A DNA stretch of 64,000 nucleotides, taken from assembly GCA_028689115.1 (NCBI GenBank), contig JAQTWV010000003.1:1-64000 (forward strand), in the 5' to 3' direction. Below the pieces are notes generated by a model that saw nothing but the letters and a program-made list of their open reading frames with translations, was not told the DNA's origin and ran no database searches. Origin of the DNA: Candidatus Altimarinota bacterium (GTDB lineage Bacteria; Patescibacteriota; Gracilibacteria; BD1-5; UBA6164). Shown here piece by piece: positions 21,127 to 30,444 of the stretch; positions within the stretch are counted from its first letter, which is position 1; each line of letters starts with the position of its first letter. A program made the position numbers and the translations under genes.

Positions 21127-22293
21127 ATGGCAGATTTTTTAATTCTAGAAGATGATAAAAAACCAGTAAATGACAACAATGTCTCAAATACTGAAATGAA
21201 TCAAAATTCTGGTACATTTATGGATAAACTAAACGATTTAGTTATGTCTTTTCAAAAGATAAAAACATCTGAAAAGGTTATTTTTTATCGTCTTTTGTCT
21301 ACAATGACAAATGCTTGAATGTGAATAATGAAATCTGTATCTATTATGGAAAAACAAGAAAAAAATCCTGTTTTTAAAAAAATTATGTGAAGATTTTGTG
21401 AAGAATTGAAAGAATGAAAATCTTTATCAGATTGTATGCTTATGTATCCAAACAATTTTGAAGAAGCTGAAATATGAATTATTAGATCCTGAGAAAAAAC
21501 TGGGCAATTAAATAAAGCCTTAGCTGATTTAGCTGACCAAGTAGAAAAAGTTGAGGCTATTGCTTGAAAAATTAAAGGTGCCATGATGTATCCTTTGTTT
21601 ATCATAATTGTAGTTATTTGAGTAGTTGCAGTTATGATGATTATGGTAGTTCCTAAATTACTTGAGATTTTTGACGATAAAACTAAATTACCATGAAGTA
21701 CACAAGCACTTATGTTTATGTCAGATTTGTTTGTAAATTATTGGATTGTTATGGCTATTGTGTTATTTTGAGCATATGTTTGACTTGCATTATGGAAAAG
21801 AACACCAACTTGAATATATATGTATGATCAATTTTTACTTAAAATACCTGTTTTCTGACAAATTAATCAAAAATTAATCTTATCTAAATTTTCTAGAGTA
21901 TTTTCTTGATTAGTTGGTTCTTGAGTTTCAATTGTTGAATCATTGAGAATTACTTCTGCAGCAGTATGAAATGAAGTATATAAACAAAGAATATTGTTAT
22001 TAAGTGAAGATATTGCTTGAGGTATAAAGATGTGGGAATCTCTAGATTGAGATAAATTGTTTCCAGATATGATGGTTCAAATGATACAAGTTTGAGAACA
22101 AACTGCAAAACTTGACCATATTATATTAAAAGTTGCTGATTTCTATGATGATCAAGTAGATAATACAATTTGAGTATTAAATAAGCTTTTAGAACCATTT
22201 ATATTGGTAACTCTTGCGATAATTGTATGATTTATCGCTGTCGCGATAATGCAACCAATTATGTGACTTGCTGATACTGTAAGTAACTCATAA
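21127..22293 (+). CDS. pilC: Type IV pilus inner-membrane protein PilC/GspF
   Basis: Polytopic platform protein that works with PilB. The 388-residue product has two repeated GspF domains: the first with FYRLLSTMTNAGMGIMKSV and ELKEGKSLSDCM, then SGEKTGQLNKALADLADQ, and the second with FSRVFSGLVGSGVSIVESL and VGEQTAKLDHIILKVADFY. Membrane helices lie at about 158-180, 200-222 and 355-378. The residues before about 45 are Asp/Asn-rich and replace the usual N-terminal domain. No major pilin gene is visible next to it. Confidence 0.95.
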
Positions 22294-22304
22294 CATAAAA
22301 TTAA

Positions 22305-22336
22305 TAAAAAAAATAGCCAAAATGGCTATTTTTTTG
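22305..22336 (+). terminator. Intrinsic terminator after pilC
   Basis: AATAGCCA-aaa-TGGCTATT with A and T tracts on either side. Confidence 0.85.
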
Positions 22337-22395
22337 TTCTTATGTGAAGAAAATTTAATGAATGTGAAGATTTGGTGAAATATCACTATGCTTGT

Positions 22396-22424
22396 TTGAC
22401 TTTAATACAAAAAAAGATTATTAT
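22396..22424 (+). promoter_or_regulatory. Strong sigma70-type promoter
   Basis: TTGACT (22396-22401), exactly 17 bases, TATTAT (22419-22424). It is the closest match to the consensus that I found in the window. Transcription should start near 22431 at the sequence CGTATTATA. Confidence 0.75.
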
Positions 22425-22430
22425 ATTTCG

Positions 22431-22617
22431 CGTATTATATTGGTGATCTTTAAAATAAACCGCAAAACAAATTTTAAAGACTTTTTAGTTTTAATCTAAA
22501 GAGTTGTTTTATGACTTTGGGGATTAGTTATCAAATCATTTTGATGATTGTTTCCCAGGGTTGTACACAACTTTTGGGTTAAGGCTTTAACCTTGTATTT
22601 TACTATTACAAAATAAT
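22431..22617 (+). ncRNA. Structured leader RNA, riboswitch-like candidate
   Basis: About 187 transcribed bases without a start codon in the gene's frame. P1 is CTTTAAAAT/ATTTTAAAG (22448-22456 with 22471-22479). P2 is ACTTTTTAG/CTAAAGAGT (22480-22488 with 22496-22504, one G-U). AAAACA in the P1 loop (22464-22469) can pair with TGTTTT (22505-22510), a pseudoknot. Further down are ATCAAA/TTTGAT, GTTG/CAAC and a terminator-like GGTTAA-ggct-TTAACC (22577-22592). GGGA (22520-22523) and TGGG (22575-22578) compete for the same CCC at 22554-22556, which suggests switching. It matches no RNA family that I recognise. The next gene is a glycosyltransferase. Confidence 0.55.
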
Positions 22618-23658
22618 ATGATTCCAAAAGATAAGATTATAAGCGTGCTCCATCCTAATGTTAACAATAAGTGATGAGCAATAAATATGATGATTTATTT
22701 ATCAAATTTATTAAAAAAAGAAAATATTGTAGAGTTTTATGCTTTTTCTTATGATGAACAAATATTTTCAAAAGATATTACATTCAAAGTAAACTGTTTT
22801 AATAAACTTAAAACGGCTTATTCTATAAGAAACAGTGACTATATAATAATTTGAAATTCACCCATGCAATTTGTATGAGTGTTATCTAAAATACTTTTCT
22901 TTTCTAAGGCTAAACTTATTTGGTGGCATCATCATTATCCTTGGTATTATAGTAAAAATACAAACGTTTTTATATTGATTAAAAAATTATTGGAAAGGTT
23001 TTCTATGAGATTTATAGATACATTGGTTTCTAATAGTTATTATCTAAAAAGTTCTTTGAAAGATATTTATAATGTAGACTCAAAAGTTCTTTATCCTATT
23101 TTGGATAGAGAATTTACTTCGCATGATTACAAAAAACTAGCACTTAACTGAAAAACCATATTTACTTATGGTAGACGGGTAGAGTGAAAAAATTTAAACC
23201 AAGTTTTTCAAACTTATGAAAGCTTAAAAAGTCAAGTATCTTGACTTATGCTTAATATATGATGAATTTGAACAGAGTTAGATTTCTATAAAGATAAATA
23301 TAAAGATGATACTAACGTATCTTTTTTATGATTGTTAGACAAATTGTCTATAATCAATTATCTTGAAAAATCGCTTGTTTGTCTTTTTACTTCTAAAATT
23401 GATTCATTTTGAATGACAATTATAGAAGCTATGTCTATTTGAGTTCCTGTTGTTGCTTTTGATTTACATTGAGCTAAAGAAATAATTAAAAATTGACAAA
23501 ATTGATTTTTAGTAAAAACAGATTCTGAATTTACTAATAGGGTTTTAGAAATAATTAATGATGTCTCATTGCAAAATACACTTTCAAAAAATGCTTTAAA
23601 TATAACTAAAGATTTTGATGAATCTAGTTTTATAAAAAACTTAGAAGATATTTTTTAA
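22618..23658 (+). CDS. GT4-type glycosyltransferase
   Basis: 346 residues. The C-terminal nucleotide-sugar domain has SFGMTIIEAMSIGVPVVAFD, the E-x7-E motif of retaining GT-B enzymes, followed by HGAKEII. The segment FTYGRRVEGKNLNQVFQTYE is the usual strand start of the second Rossmann domain. The substrate cannot be told. It lies 40 bases upstream of the S-layer-like gene, so a role in glycosylating the surface protein is possible but inferred. Its transcript probably begins with the structured leader at 22431. Confidence 0.85.
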
Positions 23659-23680
23659 TAACAATATATATTTTATTTAT

Positions 23681-23686
23681 TATAAT
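23681..23686 (+). promoter_or_regulatory. Probable -10 box of the S-layer gene
   Basis: TATAAT ends 11 bases before the start codon at 23698. With a usual start of transcription six to eight bases downstream, the mRNA leader would be only a few bases long. A weak -35 (ATAACA) lies 17 bases upstream. Confidence 0.5.
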
Positions 23687-23697
23687 AATATTCACTC

Positions 23698-26600
23698 ATG
23701 AATTTATTTAAAAAAACTACTGCTGCTGTTGCATTAGTTACTCTTGTTTCAGGGATTTTCTCTACTGGAGTATCTGCATATAGCACTTCTGAAGTTGAAG
23801 CTGCAAACGCTTTAGCTGATGCTGGTATAATTGTAAGCCACTCTGATAATTCAGCTGCTTACAACTTAGATCAAAATGTATTAAGACAAGAAATCGCTGC
23901 TGTTGCTAGAGGTATTGCTGGTCTTGATAAAAAATCTACTTGTGATGGTGTGTATTCTGATGTTTCAGCTACTACTCCAAATACTTGGGCATGTTATTCT
24001 GTTGAAGCTTTAGCTGACGCTGGATTAATTGCAAAAAACGCTGAATTTAGACCTGAAGCAAACATTTCAAAAGCTGAAGCTGTTGGTATGGTTGTTAAAG
24101 CTGCATTTGGTGATGAATACGCTTTTGATGCTACTTTAGGTACATCTTGGCAAGAACAAGTTGTAGCATTCGCTGTTGCTAATGGTGTTGTTTCATCATT
24201 TACAAACTATGATACTGCTGCTACTAGAGGTTTCGTATTCGAAGCTGGTGCTAATTCTATGGATTCTGGTTCAGATGATATGTCAAATATTCTAGATGAT
24301 CTACTTGGTGGATTAACTGGTGATGATACTACTACTTCTACTGGAACTACTGATACTACTAATGGTAACACTACTGTAGTAAAAGCTGGTGATGTTGAAG
24401 TTAGTTTAAATCCTTCTTCTGCTGCTAATGGAACTCAAATTCCTAGTACTGGAACAATCAAATTTGCTGCTGTAGATTTTACTGCTGGTAGTGCTGATGT
24501 TTCTGTTGATACAGTTGAATTAAACTCTCTTGGTTTAGCTGCTGTTCCTTCTGGAACTAGAGTTTGGTTTGAAAAAAATGGTAAAAGATTATCAGGTAAA
24601 GCTTCATTTTCTTCTGAAAGAGTTGCTGTTACTTCTTTTGCTCCTGCTTTAGTTGTTAAAGCTGGTTCTACTGAAACTTTAGATTTATATGTTGAATTAG
24701 CTTCTGCTGGTACTGGTAATGATTTCCAATTTTCTGGTAAAATTACTGCTTCTTCTGCTAACAATAACAATGGTACATTTGTAACTTCTGCTCTTAGAAC
24801 TGCTACTTATACTGTTGCTCCTGTTACTTTTAATGCTGAAGGTACAACTGTTAGTGTTAATCAATCAGCTGATGCTATTGAAATTGGTAAATTTAAACTT
24901 ACTAATGAAGATACTTCAAATGAAACTAGAGATTTAAAATTTCAAACTGTTACTTTAAGACAATTAGAAAGTGGTGATTTACTTGACCTTTCTAATATAG
25001 TTCTTGAAAGAAATGGTATGGTTGTTTCTACTGAAACTATGGTTAATGGTAAAGATGTAACTTTTGTAGTTAATGATACTATTAAAGATGGTACTTCTGC
25101 TATTTACTATGTAAAAGCTAATGTTGTTGCTGTACAAAATAATTCAGGAGATGCTTACCAATTATCATTAAGAAATACTTCTGATTTAAGTGTTGTTGAA
25201 GTATTAAATGGATTTAGATCTACTGTTACTTCTACTGGTACATTTGCTACTTACACTGTAAATGGTGCTGATGTTACTTTCGCTAGAGATTCTTCTGTAG
25301 AATTATCTAAAACTTATGCAAAAGGTTCTAGTGATGTAGTATTTATGCAAGGTACTATTACTACTAAATCTCCTATTACTTTAGAAGATCCAAGTATTCA
25401 TTTTACTAGTACTGCAACTGGTGGAGCTTTATTCTCTACTCTATACTTACAAATTGGTTCATCTACTATGACTTGGTCAGCAGATGCTACTAATACTGGT
25501 TCATTTTCTGGTTTAGCTACTGTTAATGGTACTGCTACTGTTAAATTATACGCTAAATTAAAAGATACTGCTAATGCTGTTGATGTTAAATTTGATGATT
25601 TAAGATTAGATTCTTTTGCTAAAAAAGAATATGTTTCAAATCAAAATAATGTAACTTCTTCTGTTGGTTCTATATCTGGAGTACAAGTTACTGTAGGTTC
25701 TACTAACATGAGTGTTACTAGAACTGATAATATGGGTGCTACTAAAGTTGCAGTTGGTTCAAAAGGTGTTTTAGCTAATGAAGTTTCATTAGTTGTAACT
25801 CAAGGTAATGATGTAAGTATTTCTAATGCTACATATACTGTTACTGCTTCTGGTTCATATATTGACAATGTATTTGCTACATTATACGTAGATGGTGTTG
25901 CTGTTTCTACTAAAACAGTTAAAGGTACTTCTGTTATATTTAACAATGTAAGTAAATTAGTTACTAAAACTGCTACTAAATTAGCTGTTAAATTAGACTT
26001 ATCTGATGCTTATTCTGCTGGAGACTTCTCTATTGCATTATCTTCATTAGATGCTGTTGATACTGTAACTTCTGTTGCTGTTACTCCTTCTTATCCTACT
26101 TCTGCTACTCTAACTGTTGCTCAAGCTGTTGGAACACTTTCTACAAGTGATTCTAATCCTAAAGCTTCATTATTATTAGCTGGTGATAGAGATCAAAAAG
26201 TATTAGCTTTCAGAGTTAAAGCTACTAACGATTCAGTTAAATTAAGAGACTTAACTTTTACAGGTTCTAGTTTAGATAAATTATCTAATTTTAGAGTTGT
26301 AAATTCTTCTAACGAAGTTGTTGCTTCTTCTACTTCTAATTCTAGTACTGGTGTTATATTTACAAACATTGATACTACTGATTCTATAGCTATGGATGTA
26401 ACTAAAACTTACTACTTAGTTGCTGATATCAATACTAATGTTTCTAATGCTACATTCAGTGTTAATTTAGATGGTGCTAATTCAAAAGTAAAAGGTACTA
26501 ATGGTACTCTTGTTGCTATGAATGCATTAACTGTTGCTTCAAATGTTCATGCAATTGAAGAAAACAAAGCAGTTGTTGCTAAAGCTTCTAACTCTTCTAA

Positions 26601-26976
26601 AGATTTAAGTACTTCTGCATTAAGATTTACTGTTACTGCTTCTGGTAAAGATTCAGTTACTTTATCTGGTGCTACATTTGATAATGTATTATCAGGTTAT
26701 ACTGGAGCTACTCAATTAACAGTTTATAAAGATACAGTTTCTGTTTCTAATATAGTTGGTCAAGTTAATGCTACTACTTGATTAGTTTCATTTACTGCTA
26801 ATCAAACTGTAGATTCTGGTTCTACTAATACATATATCGTTGTAATTAACGGTACAATTGATGCTAATGCAAATACTCCATCTTGGACAGTTAGATTAAC
26901 TAACTTAGAAGTTGGTGCAATTAATGCTAATGCTTACACTAATATGGGTGAATTCCCAATTACTGAAACTAAATAA
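23698..26976 (+). CDS. S-layer-like surface protein with SLH domains
   Basis: 1092 residues. Residues 1-27 are a signal peptide ending in TGVSAYS. Two SLH-like segments follow (about 30-90 with NALADAGIIVSH, and 95-150 with EALADAGLIAKNAEFRPEAN), then an acidic Thr-rich linker and many Ser/Thr/Val-rich beta-sandwich repeats. It is probably the main surface layer, attached by the SLH domains. Codon use is unusual: nearly all glycines are GGT or GGA, and there is a single in-frame TGA (26779-26781), near the end. That pattern suggests selection for high expression. The gene continues through this TGA to TAA at 26974. Confidence 0.9.
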
Positions 26977-27018
26977 TTATTATTTAGAATTAGTTAAACA
27001 AAAATTATTTACTTAATT

Positions 27019-27054
27019 TTAAAATCCCTTCTCACAAGAGAGGGGATTTTTTTT
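27019..27054 (+). terminator. Intrinsic terminator after the S-layer gene
   Basis: AAAATCCCTTCTC-acaa-GAGAGGGGATTTT followed by further T's; the most GC-rich terminator stem in the window, as expected behind a strongly transcribed gene. Confidence 0.9.
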
Positions 27055-27190
27055 GTTGAAGTTAAGTTTTAAACTTAATTATAAAAGATTTTTGACTAAT
27101 AATCAAGGTCTTTTTTTGTTTACACTTTACTTTTTAGATATAGACATTAAAATATAAATCGTTATTTATTTTTTAAAACATTTTTATAAT

Positions 27191-28294
27191 ATGTGGTTTT
27201 GTAAAAAAGAAGAAAAAGTTGAAGAAGTTGTAGAAAAAAATACTACAAGTACTCCAAATAATAATTTATTGGTTTGAATAATTGTTGTTTTAGCTGTTGT
27301 TATTGCTGTTATGTGATTTTTCTTAGGGAAAATGACAAATGGTACTGTAGGCGGTAATGGTACATCAGTAAAATATGATAAATTATCTGTAAGAGTAATA
27401 AAAGATGCAAGAGATGCATGAACTGATGTTAGCAATATAGTTAATGAAATGAAAAAATTACCTTCTATGGCAAATGCTAAAATAGAAATAGTTGATTTTG
27501 CAGATAAAGGTATAAGTGATTATTTAAAAGAAAATGAAATAAAAGCACTTCCAGCATTTATTTTTTCTACTAAAAATTTTGATGTTTCAGCTGATCCAGC
27601 TCAAGCAGGTCAAGATGGTAATCCAATGCCAAAAATAAATACATATTTACAACCTCTTCCAAAAGGAGAATTTTTCTTAGAAGTAGGTTCAACATATGAT
27701 CCATTTGTAGAAAGAACAGAAAGATGATTTAGAACTATTTCTAAAGAACAAATAGAAGCTATTAAAAAAGATTCTTACATAAAAGGAAATGTTAATGCTC
27801 CAATAACTTGGTTAGAATATAGTGATTTAGAATGTCCATATTGTGCTAAAATGCATGCAACAGATAAAACTCCTGCTACAGTTAGTGCTAAATATGGTGA
27901 TGAATTAAATATTGTATTTAACAGTTTTCCATTATATTTTCATAATAATGCTCAAACAGCAGCAGAAATTATAGAATGTTTAGGTGCTCAAAAATGAAGT
28001 GAAGCTTTTTATAGCTTAATTTCTACATCTTATGAAACAAAAGATTCTACTAAAGAAACTTTATTGAAAGAAGCAGTTAAACTATGAGCAGATGAAACTA
28101 AATTAAATAAATGTTTAGAAGATAAAACATTTACTAAAAAAGTTGCTGATCAAATGCAAACTGGTACAGATTTATTTGGAATAACTTGAACTCCAGGTAA
28201 TGTACTTATAAACAATGCAACTTGAGAATATGAAGTTATCTCTGGAGCTTATCCAGCTGAAGCTTTTTCAAGCTTAATTGATAGATTAAAATAA
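27191..28294 (+). CDS. Membrane-anchored DsbA-like thiol oxidoreductase
   Basis: 367 residues: an N-terminal charged segment, one membrane helix (about 31-52), a spacer domain (about 60-180) and a DsbA/thioredoxin domain (about 190-365). The redox motif is DLECPYCAKMH and the cis-Pro loop is ITGTPGNVLI. It probably forms disulfides in exported proteins. The spacer region also looks thioredoxin-like (IEIVDFADKGISDYLKENEI, IKALPAFIF) but lacks the CxxC. Cys-containing exported proteins in this window (for example at 13136 and 17584) are possible clients. It has its own terminator. Confidence 0.9.
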
Positions 28295-28326
28295 TAAAAA
28301 AAAGACTGATTTTCAGTCTTTTTTTT
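28295..28326. terminator. Bidirectional terminator between dsbA-like gene and era
   Basis: AAAAAAAAGACTGA-tttt-TCAGTCTTTTTTTT. It overlaps the era stop codon at 28325-28327. Confidence 0.85.
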
Positions 28327-29224
28327 AGTTTAAAATTTGTTTTACTAGATGTTCATTTTTTCTCCAATTCTTATGTGATTTAGCTCTAAGAGCTAAAAAA
28401 ACTTTTTTTTCAAAGATTTGTTCTAGTTCTATTCTAGCTTCTTTTCAGATTTGAGAAATCATAGCACCTCATTTTCAAACTATTATGTATTTTTGGCTTT
28501 CAGTATCTGTATAGATATAAGCAACTATTTTTAGTAATTCATCAGTTTCTTCTATTTCTTCTACTTTTATGTAGATAGAGTGGGGAAGTTCTTCTTTTGT
28601 GTGTAAAAATGCTTTTTCTCTTATGATTTCACTTATTCTAAAATAAATATCTTGTTTTGTATAATATTCTTCTGGAAATAATAATGGTCACATCTCAAGA
28701 TTATTTTTTACTTTTTTTAATAATTCATCAAATCAAGTTTTTGTAATAGAAGATATTTTTAATACATCATTTCATTCGGGAATATTTATTTTTGCTTCTA
28801 AGTCTGTTTTTGTATATATTTTGATAATTGGTTTATTAACCATTTCCAAAATACTTCTTATATATTTTTCTTCTTCTCATCATTCTCTAGAAGAATCTAT
28901 GAAGTACAAAATCATTTCACAATCTTTAAATGAGTTTATTGCCACATCATTTATCTTTTTATTGAAGTCTTTTTCTGATTTATGAATTCATGGAGTATCA
29001 AAAAATATGATTTGACTATCACTATCATTATATATAGCTAAAACTCTTCTTCTAGTTGTTTGAGGTATATTTGTGGTAATTGATACCTTTTCACCAATAA
29101 GAGAGTTTATAAACGTAGATTTTCACGCATTTGGTCTACCTATGATTGCTACATATCAAACTTTTTTCTCTTTAGAGAAATCACTAGTATTTTCAAGTAT
29201 TTCTTTTAGGTTTAGTTCTTTCAT
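28325..29224 (-). CDS. era: GTPase Era
   Basis: Ribosome-associated GTPase needed for 30S maturation. The 299-residue product has G1 GRPNAGKST, the G2 region with TTNIPQTTRRR, G3 DTPGIH, G4 TKTD, and a C-terminal KH domain around GAMISQIGKEARIELEQIF, ending KSHKNWRKNEHLVKQILN. The G1 glycines include TGA codons. Start ATG 29224. It is the last of three minus-strand genes (tsaB, PH protein, era), although a hairpin separates it from the PH gene. Confidence 0.97.
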
Positions 29225-29239
29225 TTATTTTTATAAAAT

Positions 29240-29269
29240 TAAACTACTATTTTTATATAGTAGTTTTTA
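29240..29269 (-). terminator. Hairpin between the PH gene and era
   Basis: AAACTACTATtttTATATAGTAGTTT with T and A tracts, 14 bases beyond the stop of the PH-domain gene. Confidence 0.6.
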
Positions 29270-29282
29270 AGTAAAATTATTT

Positions 29283-29792
29283 TTATTCTGATTTTATTGT
29301 TTGATGACTATCTCTATAATCATCAACTACATTTAGTATTTTTCTAGCAGCTTGTATAGAATCTGGACAAAAATCCATTTGAAGTGTTGTTTTGTTTCAA
29401 GCTGTTTGAATAGATAGAGTACCGTAGTTTAGTATATTTGCAAATAATCAGCTAGTTTTAGAGTTTACTTCTTGAACTTGTCATAGATTACATTCTGAAA
29501 CAGCTCTGTTTAAAAATGATATTTGTTCTATTCAAATAACTCTATTATTTGTCACTACATACATATCAAGTTCATGATTTAGCCATTCTATATATAAAAA
29601 TAGTGAAAACATTAGCCATATAAATATATTTCATAAATGAGTTAGTGAACTTACTCATAAAATAACATATAAAGCAATGCTTATAGTAATAGCAAGTATA
29701 AAATATATAAAAAGTATCACATATACTATCCAGTGTCTTTTTACAACCATTATTACTTTTTCTCAAGGTCTTAGATTTTCTAGATTTAACAT
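29283..29792 (-). CDS. Bacterial PH-domain membrane protein
   Basis: 169 residues. Two membrane helices (about 19-45 and 50-68) precede a PH-like domain with YVVTNNRVIGIEQISFLNRA and GLFANILNYGTLSIQTAGNK, the pattern of YdbS-type bacterial PH domains. No enzymatic motif. The molecular role of this family is unknown. The start ATG (29792) lies nine bases after the tsaB stop, so the two genes are likely cotranscribed. Confidence 0.8.
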
Positions 29793-29801
29793 AAATTATT
29801 T

Positions 29802-30362
29802 TTAACAAATATTTGGTTTTTTAATGTAAAGAGGCTCAATTTTTTTTAGATTATCAAATCTTATTTCAGCTATTATACTTAAATAATCTATGTTTTCAAT
29901 TATTTCCACATTTTCTATATCTGCTTCTCAATAAATAGTAGATAAGTTTTTTTGTTTTAAGTAATTTTGTAAATCTTCATTTAGTATTATTTCTATATTA
30001 TTTTCTTGGTTTTCTTTGAAAAAACAATCTCTTTTTGAGCTAGATTTTACAATAGGATAATTTTTAAATAAATCAAAATATGAAATTGCAGTTAAATTAT
30101 TGTTTGTTATATAATTTATACTATTTATAGCTAAAACTACGGTTCTAACTCATGTAAAACTACCAGGTCAATTTACTAGAACTATATTTTTAATTTCATC
30201 ATATTTTAAATTGTTTTTCTTTAAAAAAGAATCAAGAGTTGGTATGAGTAAGCTAGATTCATTTCATTTTATTTCAAATATTATCTTATCAGATATCATT
30301 CTATTATCATCAAATAAAATAATATGTGCGTCTTTTGAAATAGTGTTTATAAATAAGTTCAT
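29802..30362 (-). CDS. tsaB: tRNA t6A synthesis protein TsaB
   Basis: Scaffold partner of TsaD in making threonylcarbamoyladenosine at position 37 of ANN-decoding tRNAs. The 186-residue product has the ASKHA-fold signature LVNGPGSFTGVRTVVLAINS and the C-terminal EPLYIKKPNI motif typical of TsaB. The N-terminus (LFINTISKDAHIILFD) is the usual first strand. TGA codes two glycines in the signature. It heads the tsaB-PH-era set and is transcribed divergently from mfd. Confidence 0.9.
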
Positions 30363-30444
30363 TTTGTAAATGTAAAATATAATTTTTCTTATTTTAATTT
30401 TTTTATATAATTTGTAAACAAATTACTTAAATTAAAGATAAAAG

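Noticed and set aside
22431-22617. tmRNA, 6S RNA, RNase P RNA or SRP RNA
   Set aside because: No tRNA-like ends, tag ORF, GAGGAAAGTCC-type core or GGAA-tetraloop SRP signature could be found; the layout fits a leader better.
24435-24770. A 111-codon minus-strand ORF inside the S-layer gene
   Set aside because: Antisense to a continuous gene with signal peptide, SLH domains and terminator.
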